Shown here: positions 8,953 through 17,848 of the stretch, one piece after another | Position numbering within the stretch: position 1 is the stretch's first letter | Layout of the letters: every line of letters starts with the position of its first letter | NCBI RefSeq assembly: GCF_007997035.1 | Contig: NZ_VOSS01000009.1 | Location: forward strand, 30,884-94,883 | Length of the DNA: 64,000 nt | From: Ralstonia sp. TCR112 | GTDB taxonomy: Bacteria; Pseudomonadota; Gammaproteobacteria; Burkholderiales; Burkholderiaceae | Reading direction: 5' to 3' | Made by a program: the position numbers and the translations under genes | The notes under the pieces: model-generated | Seen by the model: only the letters and a program-made list of their open reading frames with translations | The model's database searches: none | What the model was told of the DNA's origin: nothing

Positions 8953-9558
8953 TCAAGCGGCTTGCTTGGTCGCGCTCATGTAGTTGCGGTTGTAGTTCAG
9001 CACGCGGCCCGTGGCCAGGTCATAGCCGACGCGCCCCGCCAGGGTTTCCAGCGCTCGGCCATACAGGTGGAAATGGCGGGTGGGTGTGTTGCCCAGCACG
9101 TGGATGCTGTGGATGTCGTCGTCGACGAACGTGATGGGCGTGCCGGGCTGTACCACGACTTCGCGCGACAGGGCCAGTGTGGCGCGCTCGGGGTCGCGGC
9201 CGTCGTCGGTGCGTGTGTAGACGCGGTTCAACTCTTCGCCTTCGAGCGCCACGATGACCGCCCACGTGGTGTGGTTGTGCGGCGGCGTGGTCTTGCCCGG
9301 GTTGATGGAGTTCAGGTAGAGCGCGAAGGTCTGGTCGGGCTCCACGTGCAGCAGGTAACGGCTGGAGGCATCGGCATCGCCCGCTGCGGGCGGCGGGAAG
9401 GCATCGAGCGGGAACAGCGCTTCCTGCGCGGCAAGTTCATGCAGACGATCGGCAATGCGTGCAAGCGATGCCTGCGTAATGCCATCTTGCGCGGCAATGG
9501 CGCGGATGGCGACGAGGGTCTGGCGGACGGCGTGGTCGCGTTGCTGGGCGAGGCTCAT
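8953..9558 (-). CDS. Cupin protein, cysteine or thiol dioxygenase-like
   Basis: This 201-residue cytosolic protein resembles the cysteine dioxygenase family of small cupins that oxidise thiols to sulfinates. The metal-binding cupin motif is visible as PPHNHTTWAVI, giving an HxH pair, and a third His lies in DDDIHSIHVLG. The cysteine-carboxylate-binding Arg of classical CDO is not evident in the YLNSINPG segment, so another thiol acid may be the substrate. It is divergent from a PLP-dependent C-S lyase and near two sulfur-related transport systems. Family is fairly sure; substrate is open. Confidence 0.7.
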   Translation of the reverse strand: MSLAQQRDHAVRQTLVAIRAIAAQDGITQASLARIADRLHELAAQEALFPLDAFPPPAAGDADASSRYLLHVEPDQTFALYLNSINPGKTTPPHNHTTWAVIVALEGEELNRVYTRTDDGRDPERATLALSREVVVQPGTPITFVDDDIHSIHVLGNTPTRHFHLYGRALETLAGRVGYDLATGRVLNYNRNYMSATKQAA

Positions 9559-9712
9559 GGCAGCTCAAAGCGGATCGGTGAAGCACTCAGTGTAGGGCGC
9601 CGGCACCGCACGACCAACGCAGCATCCTGCATATGGTTAGACGCATCGGTTCGTTCTCGGGCGCGGGGTGGCGTGCCTAACATGGGCCTCTTCAGAAACA
9701 CGCGAGGCCTGC

Positions 9713-10957
9713 ATGACACGCTCTTCCATCGACGCTCATTCCAACGCGCCGGATGCCTCGGGTTCTCTTGCAACACGCCTCGTCCACGCAGGCAGCCCGC
9801 CGTTCGTGGAGGGCACTGCGCCGGTCAACGTGCCGGTGGAGCGCACCAGCACCGTCCGCCATGCCAGCACCGCCGCGCAGCATGACGTCCACGCGCGCCG
9901 CAAGGCCGGCGAGAACATCGCCAGCTACGGCCGCCACGGTTCACAAACGCATCGCGCGCTGGAGGATGCGCTGCTGGCCCTTGAAGGCGGCGTGCGCGCG
10001 TTCCTTGTGCCATCGGGCTTGTCGGCGATTTCGCTGACGTTCCTGGCGCTGTTGTCGCCCGGTGACCACGTAGTCGTGACGGACAGCGTGTATGCGCCCG
10101 TGCGCCGGCTCGACACCGGTCTGCTGCAACGCCTGGGCATTGAACTGACCTATGTGGACCCGCGCGACGGGCAGCTCGAAGCGGCCATCCGGCCGCACAC
10201 GCGGCTCATCTATACGGAATCGCCGGGGTCGCTGCTCTATGAAATCTATGACTTGCGTGCCATCGTCCGAATAGCGCAACGGCACGGCATCGCGCTGGCC
10301 ACAGACAACACCTGGGCGTCTGGCATTCTCTTCCGGCCGCTCGATGCAGGGGCAGACATTTCAATCCTGGCCGCCACCAAGTACGTGGCCGGGCATTCCG
10401 ATGTGATGCTGGGCGCCGTCATTGCCCGCACCGATGCCGTGGCCGCGCGTATTGCCGCCGCACATGATGTGCTCGGCCTCACGATCGGCGCCGATGATGC
10501 TTATCTGGCGCTGCGCGGCGTGCGCACGTTGCCGGTGCGCATGGCCCAGCACCAGCGCAATGCCACGCGCGTGGCGCAGTGGCTGCAGGCGCAGCCGGGT
10601 GTGGGGCGGGTGTTTTATCCGGCATTGCCGGGTGACCCGGGTTACGTGCTGTGGCAGCGGGATTTCTCGGGCGCCAACGGGCTCGTTTCATTCGTGCTGG
10701 AAGGCGCGGATCAGCACGCCGCAGAACGGGTCGCCGATGCGTTGCGGTTGTTTGCGATTGGCGCCTCGTGGGGCGGGTACGAAAGCCTCGTCACCGTGGT
10801 TGCGCCCGAAAGGCTGACGGACCACGCGCAATGGGATCAAGCCGGTGCCGTGCTGCGTCTGCATGTCGGCCTGGAAGATGCAGATGACCTCATTGCCGAT
10901 CTGGAGCAGGCGCTGCAGCACGCGCCCGTGGCCGCGCTGCACGCGATTGGCGGTTGA
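9713..10957 (+). CDS. metC: PLP-dependent cystathionine beta-lyase (MetC-like)
   Basis: The 414-residue protein belongs to the Cys/Met-metabolism PLP enzymes. The Schiff-base lysine is in ISILAATKYVAGHSDVMLG, the phosphate-binding part reads YGRHGSQTHRALEDAL, and the active-site Asp is in LATDNTW. MetC cleaves cystathionine, or other C-S bonds, to give a thiol, pyruvate and ammonia. The ATG at 9713, after a GAGG, is preferred to the upstream open frame. With the divergent thiol dioxygenase-like gene it suggests catabolism of a sulfur amino acid, but this pairing is inference. Confidence 0.85.
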   Translation: MTRSSIDAHSNAPDASGSLATRLVHAGSPPFVEGTAPVNVPVERTSTVRHASTAAQHDVHARRKAGENIASYGRHGSQTHRALEDALLALEGGVRAFLVPSGLSAISLTFLALLSPGDHVVVTDSVYAPVRRLDTGLLQRLGIELTYVDPRDGQLEAAIRPHTRLIYTESPGSLLYEIYDLRAIVRIAQRHGIALATDNTWASGILFRPLDAGADISILAATKYVAGHSDVMLGAVIARTDAVAARIAAAHDVLGLTIGADDAYLALRGVRTLPVRMAQHQRNATRVAQWLQAQPGVGRVFYPALPGDPGYVLWQRDFSGANGLVSFVLEGADQHAAERVADALRLFAIGASWGGYESLVTVVAPERLTDHAQWDQAGAVLRLHVGLEDADDLIADLEQALQHAPVAALHAIGG

Positions 10958-10960
10958 AGC

Positions 10961-10984
10961 TCAAAGGTCACAGGTCAAAGGTCA
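10961..10984. repeat. Short direct repeat TCAAAGGTCA
   Basis: TCAAAGGTCA occurs at 10961-10970 and 10975-10984, a 14-base period, in the gap between two convergent genes and reaching into the stop of the ABC ATPase gene. Function unknown; it may be a simple duplication. Confidence 0.6.
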
Positions 10985-11839
10985 GACGGCAAACGTCGCG
11001 CTGGTGAAGGCAGCGTGCCATGGTGCATGCACGGTCGGTCGCGCACCTGCATGACCCGATAGCGTGCGCGATAGGAATGCACGCGTGCGGTCGCTCGTCG
11101 GGGAGGAGAAAACCTGTTCTGCCGAGCCGCGTTCCACCACGACACCGTGTTCCGTGAACACCACCTCGTCGCTGATCGCCCGCGCGAAGGCCATTTCATG
11201 CGTGACCAGCACGCAGGTCAGGCCATCGTCGACCAATTCGCCGATGACGTTGAGCACTTCGCCCACCGTTTCCGGATCGAGCGCGGACGTCACTTCATCG
11301 AACAGGATCAGTTCCGGTTTCATGGCCAGCGCACGCGCAATGGCCACGCGCTGTTGCTGCCCGCCGGACAGCTGCCCCGGGTATGCGCGCGCCTTGTCTG
11401 CCAGGCCCACTTTCTTGAGCAGCGCATGCGCGGTGGCTTCAGCCTCCGACCGCGCTTTGCCGAGCACGCGCACGGGTGCGGCGACCAGGTTGTCGAGCAC
11501 GCTGAGGTGCGGAAACAGGTTGTATTGCTGGAACACAAAGCCGATGCGCTTGCGCAGGGCAATGGTGTCTTCTTCGGTGTTGAGCTGGTCGACGCGGATG
11601 CCGTCCACGGTGATGCTGCCGCGCTGCGGCCGAAGCAAGCCGCTGATGCAGCGCAGGAGCGTCGACTTGCCCGAGCCCGACGGCCCGATGATCGACACGG
11701 CCTGGCCACGCTGCACGTCGAGGTCGATGCCCGACAGCACCGGCGTGATGCCGAAACTCAAATGCACGTCGCGGAGTGAGACAAGCGGTGGGGCAACCGG
11801 CGTAGATGCATCGAGAGGAAGAAGATCAGGCAGCGACAT
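10982..11839 (-). CDS. Polar amino-acid ABC importer, ATP-binding subunit (GlnQ-like)
   Basis: This 285-residue ATPase has Walker A IGPSGSGKSTL, Q-loop FVFQQYNLFPH, signature LSGGQQQRVAIARAL, Walker B LILFDEVTSALD and H-loop VLVTHEM. It drives uptake by the two permeases and binding protein encoded upstream. It carries about 18 extra residues at the N-terminus and a C-terminal tail of about 30 beyond the usual GlnQ end. Its start overlaps the end of the permease gene by 14 bases, so it is the last gene of the four-gene operon. Confidence 0.92.
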   Translation of the reverse strand: MSLPDLLPLDASTPVAPPLVSLRDVHLSFGITPVLSGIDLDVQRGQAVSIIGPSGSGKSTLLRCISGLLRPQRGSITVDGIRVDQLNTEEDTIALRKRIGFVFQQYNLFPHLSVLDNLVAAPVRVLGKARSEAEATAHALLKKVGLADKARAYPGQLSGGQQQRVAIARALAMKPELILFDEVTSALDPETVGEVLNVIGELVDDGLTCVLVTHEMAFARAISDEVVFTEHGVVVERGSAEQVFSSPTSDRTRAFLSRTLSGHAGARPTVHAPWHAAFTSATFAV

Positions 11840-12509
11840 GCGCGCGCTCCATGCGCCGGGTCAGGCGCGAAATCAGGTAGCAGTAAACGAAGAACAGGGC
11901 GAGCACGGTGAAGTAGGTCAGCACCGTAAACGGCGTGCGATTGACCGTGTTGCTGGCGATCTGGGCGGTGTCGAGCAGATCGTGCACGCCCACCAGCGAC
12001 GCCAGTGCCGTGCCCATGGTGATGACGGCGTACAGGTTCATCCACGAAGGCAGCATGCGGCGCACGCACTGCGGCAGCACGATGCGCCAGAGGATGTCGC
12101 GCCGCGTAAACGCCAGCGACGCTGCGGCTTCCCACTGCGTATGCGGGATCGACTGCACCGCGCCACGGAAGATTTCCGCCACGTGCGCACTTGCCGGCAA
12201 TGCCAGCGCGAATGTCACCTTGAGCCAATCCGGAAACGGGATCACGTGGCCGTGTACGACAATTTCGAAGGGCACCGCGTACGCAATGCCGTAAACCAGT
12301 ACAAGCCAGGGCGCATTGCGAAACGCAACGACATAGCCGCCGGCGAGCTGCCTTAGCCCGCGCACCGACGACAAATGCAGTGCGCCGATCGCCAGCCCCA
12401 CCAAGGTGCCGAACCCGACGGCCAGCAAGCTGATGCCGACGTTGATGCCCAGCCCCCGCAGCAAAGCTGGCGACCAATGGAAAAGCGTGGCGAGAAGGGT
12501 GTCAGGCAT
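11826..12509 (-). CDS. Polar amino-acid ABC importer, permease 2
   Basis: A 227-residue HisM/GlnP-type inner-membrane permease with about five helices. The EAA loop that contacts the ATPase is visible as QWEAAASLAFTRRDILWRIVLPQ. The ATG at 12509 is chosen because it overlaps the preceding permease by only 8 bases; the frame remains open further upstream but would run deep into that gene. Confidence 0.9.
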   Translation of the reverse strand: MPDTLLATLFHWSPALLRGLGINVGISLLAVGFGTLVGLAIGALHLSSVRGLRQLAGGYVVAFRNAPWLVLVYGIAYAVPFEIVVHGHVIPFPDWLKVTFALALPASAHVAEIFRGAVQSIPHTQWEAAASLAFTRRDILWRIVLPQCVRRMLPSWMNLYAVITMGTALASLVGVHDLLDTAQIASNTVNRTPFTVLTYFTVLALFFVYCYLISRLTRRMERAHVAA

Positions 12510-13284
12510 GCGCGGCGCTCCCCAATGCGGTGTGGCCAGCGGCGCCGTAACCGGGCATCTGCAACCGGCGTTCGATCCATACGCCCAGCGCATGCACGGC
12601 ATAGGTCACCACGCCGTAGAACAGCAGCAAGAGCACCATGCATTCGAGCACGTTGTCGCGCTGTGTCCAGATCATCAGCGCGCTATACGTGAGGTCGCCC
12701 ACCGCAATGGCGGATGCCAGCGACGATGCCTTTACCAGCTCGACGGTGTTGTTCATCAGCGAGGGCCATGCCGCGCGAAGTGCGAGCGGCAGTTGCACGC
12801 GCCACAGGCGCTCGCGTGCGCTGAAGCCGAGCGAAGTTGCGGCTTCCAGCATGGCGGGCGGCACGGCTTCAATGCCGGCACGCAGGGCTTCCGCATGAAA
12901 CGCCGCCTTGTGTAGCGAGAGCAACGTCACCGCCCAGAAGAACGGCGTGAGCGGATTGGTCAACTGCCACTGCGCCAGCGTTTGCGTGATCAGCGTGTTG
13001 ACGACGAGAAACGCGCAGCACAACTGCACGAGCGTGGGCGTGTTGCGCGTCAGTTCGATAAAGCCCTGCGCCAGCCATCTCACGCGCTTATGCGGCGACA
13101 CCAGCAGCCGCGCGAGCCCAACACCAAAGACGAGGCTCAGCACCACGGTGCTGAGCATCACCAGCAGCGAAACTTTCGCGCCTTGCAGCAGCGCATTGCG
13201 CTCGTACGCCTCGGCCAGAAAGCCGTAGTCGAGGCCGGTGTGGCGGACCAGCGCAATCGCCCGCGCGAGCAGATCGTCAGTCAA
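12502..13284 (-). CDS. Polar amino-acid ABC importer, permease 1
   Basis: A 260-residue HisM/GlnP-family permease. The conserved region FIELTRNTPTLVQLC and the EAA loop MLEAATSLGFSARERLWRVQLP are seen. The start appears to be TTG at 13284, supported by GAGAGG six bases upstream; no in-frame ATG lies near. The gene begins 14 bases after the binding-protein gene. Confidence 0.88.
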   Translation of the reverse strand: MTDDLLARAIALVRHTGLDYGFLAEAYERNALLQGAKVSLLVMLSTVVLSLVFGVGLARLLVSPHKRVRWLAQGFIELTRNTPTLVQLCCAFLVVNTLITQTLAQWQLTNPLTPFFWAVTLLSLHKAAFHAEALRAGIEAVPPAMLEAATSLGFSARERLWRVQLPLALRAAWPSLMNNTVELVKASSLASAIAVGDLTYSALMIWTQRDNVLECMVLLLLFYGVVTYAVHALGVWIERRLQMPGYGAAGHTALGSAAHA

Positions 13285-13298
13285 CTGCAGCCTCTCGA

Positions 13299-14147
13299 TC
13301 AGCCGCGCGTGGCCTTCAGCTTGTCATGCCATTCGACCAGCGCGGGCGAAGGCGGCAGGATGCCGTTCTTCTTCTCCGTTTCGATCAGCCAGCCGGTGCG
13401 GTGCCAGCCCTGGACGATGCGGTCGAGGGCGGCCACGGTGTCGTTCTCGCCCTTGCGCGCCCAGATGACCGTGGGCGAAGGGATGAGGTCCGGGCCGACG
13501 ATGCGGTAGTCCTTCCATTCGGGGTTGCTGCGGGGCAGCGGCTGCAGCAGCGTGGCGTCGTGCACGGCGGCAGCGCAGTTGTTGCCGCGCAGGGCCAGCA
13601 AGGACTCGGCCGGGCTCTTGAACCCCTTGGGCGTGGCACCAATGTCGGCTGCCAACGGCTTGGCATAGCTGCTGCCTTGCGACAGGCAAACGTCCTTGCC
13701 CTTCAGGTCGCTCCACTGGTGCACCGGGCTGTCTTTCGGGACCAACGCCACGCCGCCCACGCGGTAGTACGGCGTCGGCACGTGGGCGAGCAGGTCTGCG
13801 CGCTCGGGGTTCAGCTCCATCGCCGCAACCAGGACGTCAACACGCCCCTGCTGCAGAAATTGCACGCGGTTGGAAGGTTGCACCTGCACCGTCTCCACTT
13901 CCACGCCAAGCCCGCGCCCGAGTGCCTGGGCAAGGTCGACGTTGAAGCCCGTACCGCGCTGTGTGACGGGGTCGATGGAGCCGAATGGCCCGCCCGACAG
14001 CACCACGCCCACGACAAGCTTCTTGCGCTGCTGGATCTTGTCGAGCGTGGCATCAGCATGTGCCGCTGTTGCACTGAACGCGGCGGCCGCTGCCAACGCG
14101 ACGGCAGCGAAGACGGATCGGCGGAACGAGGAAGAAGGGGCGGACAT
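13299..14147 (-). CDS. Periplasmic amino-acid binding protein (SBP_bac_3)
   Basis: The 282-residue protein has a cleavable signal peptide (Arg-rich start, hydrophobic core, ATAAHA cleavage region near residue 31). A family 3 binding domain follows: LVVGVVLSGGPFGSIDP near the start of the mature protein and GFNVDLAQALG after it. It captures the substrate for the downstream permeases and ATPase. Family members bind polar or sulfur amino acids. The neighbours (thiol dioxygenase-like, C-S lyase) hint at a cysteine-like ligand, which is only an inference. Confidence 0.88.
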   Translation of the reverse strand: MSAPSSSFRRSVFAAVALAAAAAFSATAAHADATLDKIQQRKKLVVGVVLSGGPFGSIDPVTQRGTGFNVDLAQALGRGLGVEVETVQVQPSNRVQFLQQGRVDVLVAAMELNPERADLLAHVPTPYYRVGGVALVPKDSPVHQWSDLKGKDVCLSQGSSYAKPLAADIGATPKGFKSPAESLLALRGNNCAAAVHDATLLQPLPRSNPEWKDYRIVGPDLIPSPTVIWARKGENDTVAALDRIVQGWHRTGWLIETEKKNGILPPSPALVEWHDKLKATRG

Positions 14148-14236
14148 GGCACGCGACAGATTGTTTCTGAAGCAGCCATTGTCCGAGACGCCCGTCGTGC
14201 AACGAACGAATAAAAACCGGAAACGTTATGCGCCGC

Positions 14237-15364
14237 TCAGGGCTTTTGCGGCCCGAGGCGGGTCCGCAAGGCCCGCCGGCGGTTGCGCATCCAGTCGACG
14301 GCGCGGCGGCCGAGGGCGATGGATGGCAGTTCGACATAGCGATGCAGCAGCACGGCCAGCGCCAGCGTGAGCGCGAGGTTGACGGCAAACAGCATCAACT
14401 GCGTGCCGAGCCACTCCGGCGCGAGCCTCCCCACCACGCGATGCGTGGCTTCAATCACGCTCGGGTGCACGAGGTACAGCGCATACGACAACTCGCCCAG
14501 CCAGGCGGCGACGCGCGGCACGCGAAGCTCGCCGCAGTGCTCCATGGCCACCATGCCGATCAACAACGCGCCGGCGGGCAGGCCCCGCGCGAGCAGATCG
14601 AATTTCGGGACCGGGCCGACGACCGACATCACGAACGTTGCCGCGCCAATCGCCATCAGGACACGCGCAACGGCCGGTGTCAGGCGATGCCGATGTGCCG
14701 CATACAGCCATGCCAGCCCGGCGCCCAACAGGAACTCCAGCACCAGCGGGTTGGCTGCCATGGCCTGCAATGGCGTGGCCCAGTCGTACAACGCTTCCGG
14801 GTTGCGCTGCACGACGCCGTTGTGCCAGAACGGCACGATGATCGTTGTCGTGAACAGCGCCAACGCCACCAGCCCAAGCGCGCGCCGTCCGAACAGCGCC
14901 AGCCCCACCGCGCACAACGCGTAGAAAAACACTTCGTAGTTGAGCGACCAGCCGACGTACAGCGCCGGATAGCCGAAGTACGGCGCATCCACATTGGCCT
15001 GCGGCAAAAACGCCAGCGAAGTGAGCAATACGCCCGACGAGACGGGATTGAGCCACGTCGAATGCAGGACCGACATCAGCCAGTAGGGCGGCGCCAGGCG
15101 GAACGCCCGCTTGACGAGAAATTCGTCGGCCGGCTCCGGCCCCTTGGGGCCGAGAATGGCCACCCACGCAATGATGAAGCCGCTGATGACGAAGAACACG
15201 TCCACACCGACATGCCCGCGCTTGATCACATGCGACGTCAGCCACGCAAGCGCAGGGACGTCGACATGGGCCAGGGCAAGTCCGGAATGGAACACCACGA
15301 CATACAGCGCAGCGAAGCCCCGCAGCGCCTGGATGCTGAGTAGAGAAGACGAAGAACGGTTCAC
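14237..15364 (-). CDS. Membrane acyltransferase (acyltransferase 3, OafA/YrhL type)
   Basis: This 375-residue multi-helix protein opens with SIQALRGFAALYVVVFHSGL, the catalytic region of acyltransferase 3 enzymes with the active His, and has GVDVFFVISGFII as second conserved motif. Members transfer acetyl or other acyl groups to surface sugars such as O-antigen. The start seems to be GTG at 15364; no closer ATG is present. It follows sfnR by 49 bases on the same strand, but a functional link to sulfur use is not obvious. Confidence 0.88.
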   Translation of the reverse strand: MNRSSSSLLSIQALRGFAALYVVVFHSGLALAHVDVPALAWLTSHVIKRGHVGVDVFFVISGFIIAWVAILGPKGPEPADEFLVKRAFRLAPPYWLMSVLHSTWLNPVSSGVLLTSLAFLPQANVDAPYFGYPALYVGWSLNYEVFFYALCAVGLALFGRRALGLVALALFTTTIIVPFWHNGVVQRNPEALYDWATPLQAMAANPLVLEFLLGAGLAWLYAAHRHRLTPAVARVLMAIGAATFVMSVVGPVPKFDLLARGLPAGALLIGMVAMEHCGELRVPRVAAWLGELSYALYLVHPSVIEATHRVVGRLAPEWLGTQLMLFAVNLALTLALAVLLHRYVELPSIALGRRAVDWMRNRRRALRTRLGPQKP

Positions 15365-15413
15365 GCGGGATGGCTATCGATAACGCAGAGAGCAACCCAC
15401 GCTGGCAAGCAAG

Positions 15414-16592
15414 CTACGTGCCCATCACGTCTTCGTGTGCCGGTGTTGCAGGCGTTGAGGCAAAAGGTGATGTGCGCGGCGCGCCAACCTCGCCCAGGCG
15501 AATCAGCCGGGCCCGCACCACGTTGCGGCTGACCCCGAGCACGCGCGCGGCGTCGCTTTGGCTGTAGTGGCAGTACCGGAATACCTCCCGGAACAGCGCG
15601 TCTTCCACCACCTGATAGACATTCCCGACGCTGTCGTTGCAGAGGTGCTGGATCGCTTGGCATAGCAGGGCAGCTTCGTCTGCACTGGACGGGTCGGGCG
15701 GTTGCGCGGTCGGCGGGGCGGTGGAGGCGATTGGCGGCTCGGTCTCGGGCCGGGCCTGCGCCACCGCCTGCGCCGGGGAACTGGCAGGGCGGCTGGACAG
15801 CCGCAGGTCGGACGCGTCGATGGTGTTTCCGTCGCAGAGCAGGAGCGTCCGATGAATGACGTTTTCAAGCTCGCGCACGTTGCCGTGCCAGGGGCTCTGT
15901 GTCAGCAGGCGTTCGGCCGCCGGTGTGAGCGTCGCGCGCGCGTGGCCGAGTCGCTTGCTGTAGGTGTTGATGAAGTAGCGTGCCAGCGGAACGATGTCGC
16001 CCGGACGCTCCTTCAGCGTGAGGACGTTGAGATTGACGACATTCAGCCGGTAGTAGAGATCCTTGCGAAAGCGCTTCTCCTGGACGAGCGTTTCCAGGTC
16101 GACGGTCGTGGCCGCGACGATCCGGAGATCGACCGGAATGGGCGTGCGCCCGCCCAGGCGTACGATTTCGCGCTCCTGCAGCACGCGCAACAGCTTGTTC
16201 TGCACAGGCAAGGGCAAGTCGTTGACCTCGTCGAGGAAGATCGTCCCGCCGTTCGCCTGCTCGAACCACCCCACCTGCGTGCCGAATGCGCCGGCGAACG
16301 CGCCGTTTTCGTGGCCGAAGAGTTCTGCATCGACGAGCGTGTCGGAGAACGCTCCGCAGCTCACCACCACGAATGGACCACCCTGCCGCGCGCTGCGGTT
16401 GTGCAGGTAGCGGGCAATCAGCTCTTTGCCCGTGCCGGTTTCACCAGAGATCAGCACCGCCGCGTCGCTGGGCGCGACCTGTTCGACTTCATCGAGCAGG
16501 GCGCGGGAGCGCGGATCCTCGAAGATCCATTCTGGCGTGCTGGCCGCCGACTCCTGGCCAAGCGGCGGAGGCCATACAGGGAACGTCGCCAT
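15414..16592 (-). CDS. sfnR: Sigma-54-dependent activator, SfnR-like, with GAFAGA loop
   Basis: This 392-residue regulator consists of an AAA+ domain and a Fis-type helix-turn-helix, without a receiver domain. Walker A is GETGTGKE, Walker B is GGTIFLDEVNDL, and the R-finger region lies around RKDLYYRLNVVNL. The C-terminal HTH reads SQSDAARVLGVSRNVVRARL. Its place at the end of an operon with sfnG and msuE, and its receiver-less layout, match SfnR, the activator of dimethyl-sulfone genes. The sigma-54-contacting loop reads GAFAGA rather than GAFTGA. I could not find a clean -24/-12 promoter upstream of msuE. A Pro/Ala linker of about 60 residues separates AAA+ and HTH. Confidence 0.85.
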   Translation of the reverse strand: MATFPVWPPPLGQESAASTPEWIFEDPRSRALLDEVEQVAPSDAAVLISGETGTGKELIARYLHNRSARQGGPFVVVSCGAFSDTLVDAELFGHENGAFAGAFGTQVGWFEQANGGTIFLDEVNDLPLPVQNKLLRVLQEREIVRLGGRTPIPVDLRIVAATTVDLETLVQEKRFRKDLYYRLNVVNLNVLTLKERPGDIVPLARYFINTYSKRLGHARATLTPAAERLLTQSPWHGNVRELENVIHRTLLLCDGNTIDASDLRLSSRPASSPAQAVAQARPETEPPIASTAPPTAQPPDPSSADEAALLCQAIQHLCNDSVGNVYQVVEDALFREVFRYCHYSQSDAARVLGVSRNVVRARLIRLGEVGAPRTSPFASTPATPAHEDVMGT

Positions 16593-16615
16593 GATTTTTC
16601 ATTCAGCGCGTGGGG

Positions 16616-17818
16616 TCAGGAATAGAAGGAAGGTTCGGGCAGCGTGCCGTTCAGCGCCCAGTCGCCCAACTCGTGCAGCTTGTAGTCGACAGGGTCGTGC
16701 AGCGTCTGCGTGCGCAGGTTGCGCCAGAAGCGATCCAGCGCGAGCGCGCCGTGGGTGGCGCGTGCGCCGGTGGTCTCGAACATTCGGCTGGTCAGATCGA
16801 GCCCGACCCGCGTGGCTGCGACCTTGGCGGTGGCGATGGCAACACCAACGTGGCCGCGCGCGCGTGCCGTCAACGTGGGGCCTTGCACCCACGCTTCGTC
16901 AAAGCGTGTGGCCGCCTGCCGCGCCAGCAGGCGCACGCTCTCCAGGCCGACAAAGAACTCACCGTAGTGGGCCAGCGTGTACGGGTCTTCGCTCGCCCGC
17001 TTTGCTGCAGACCGATGCCAAGGTCGCGCCTCGTGCAGCGTGTAGTGCCGGGCCTGCTCGAACGCACCTTCTGCCAGACCCAGGAACAGGTGCACGAACA
17101 CCAGCTGCGCCAGCAACGGGCGCAACGACGAAAAAGGCGTGGTGAGCGGCCCCGGATCGCGGAGCAGTTCGTTTTCTTCCACACGGACTTTCTCGAACAG
17201 GGCGCTGCCGCTGTCGGTCTGGCGCTGCCCGAAGGCGTTCCAGTCGTGGTTGAGCGTGATGCCGGCGCGTGCAGTCGGCACCGCTGCAACCAGCAGCTTG
17301 CGACTGTGTTCATCGATGCCCGAGGCAATCAGCATTTGCGAATCCAAGGCGCCCGAGCAGAAGCTCTTCTTGCCGGAGAACTCGTACCAGCCGTCGAACC
17401 GGCGCACGATGGTGCGATCGTCCAGCGGGTTCAGCGCGTTGCCCCAGAACCAGTGCTTGCGCGCGGTCTGCTCGTACCACGGCTCCCACTGGTCTGGCCG
17501 CGCAAACAGGCGCACGGTCGCCAAAAGCAGATGGTGGAAGCCGTAAACGTGGGCGATGGAGCTATCCACCTGTGCCAACTCGCGCACGGTGTCCAACGTC
17601 TCGGCCCAACTGGCACCGTGCCCGCCATAGCGCCTCGGAATCGCCAGGGAGAGCAGGCCGCTGCGCCGCAACGCGTCGCGTTCGGCCAAGGGCGTGCCGC
17701 CCGCGGCATCGCGTTCCACCGCCGTCCGGGCGAACTCGGCAGCCAGTGCCCTGGCGGATGACGGCGCCGGCACTGCAAGGGTTTCGGTGTCAGGAAAGAT
17801 TGCCGTTTCTGTTGTCAT
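16616..17818 (-). CDS. SfnB/DszC-like flavin monooxygenase, acyl-CoA dehydrogenase fold (second copy)
   Basis: The 400-residue protein has the acyl-CoA dehydrogenase fold as used by the flavin-dependent SfnB/DszC group, which oxidise organosulfur compounds. Visible elements are AIPRRYGGHGASWAE, WFWGNALNP, GKKSFCSGA and the C-terminal GARATHGALALDRFWRNLRT. It lies 23 bases before sfnR and 30 bases after the livF-type gene. ATG 17818 is used; a GTG at 17824 would add two residues. Its substrate is not known. It differs clearly from the first copy at 18637-19893, so this is no recent duplication. Confidence 0.8.
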   Translation of the reverse strand: MTTETAIFPDTETLAVPAPSSARALAAEFARTAVERDAAGGTPLAERDALRRSGLLSLAIPRRYGGHGASWAETLDTVRELAQVDSSIAHVYGFHHLLLATVRLFARPDQWEPWYEQTARKHWFWGNALNPLDDRTIVRRFDGWYEFSGKKSFCSGALDSQMLIASGIDEHSRKLLVAAVPTARAGITLNHDWNAFGQRQTDSGSALFEKVRVEENELLRDPGPLTTPFSSLRPLLAQLVFVHLFLGLAEGAFEQARHYTLHEARPWHRSAAKRASEDPYTLAHYGEFFVGLESVRLLARQAATRFDEAWVQGPTLTARARGHVGVAIATAKVAATRVGLDLTSRMFETTGARATHGALALDRFWRNLRTQTLHDPVDYKLHELGDWALNGTLPEPSFYS

Positions 17819-17848
17819 GAACACTCGGGAAAAACGAATGGACGCCGC

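Noticed and set aside
10961..10984. Possible att site or mobile-element target duplication
   Set aside because: Only a 10-base repeat with a 4-base gap, with no integrase, transposase or tRNA gene nearby.
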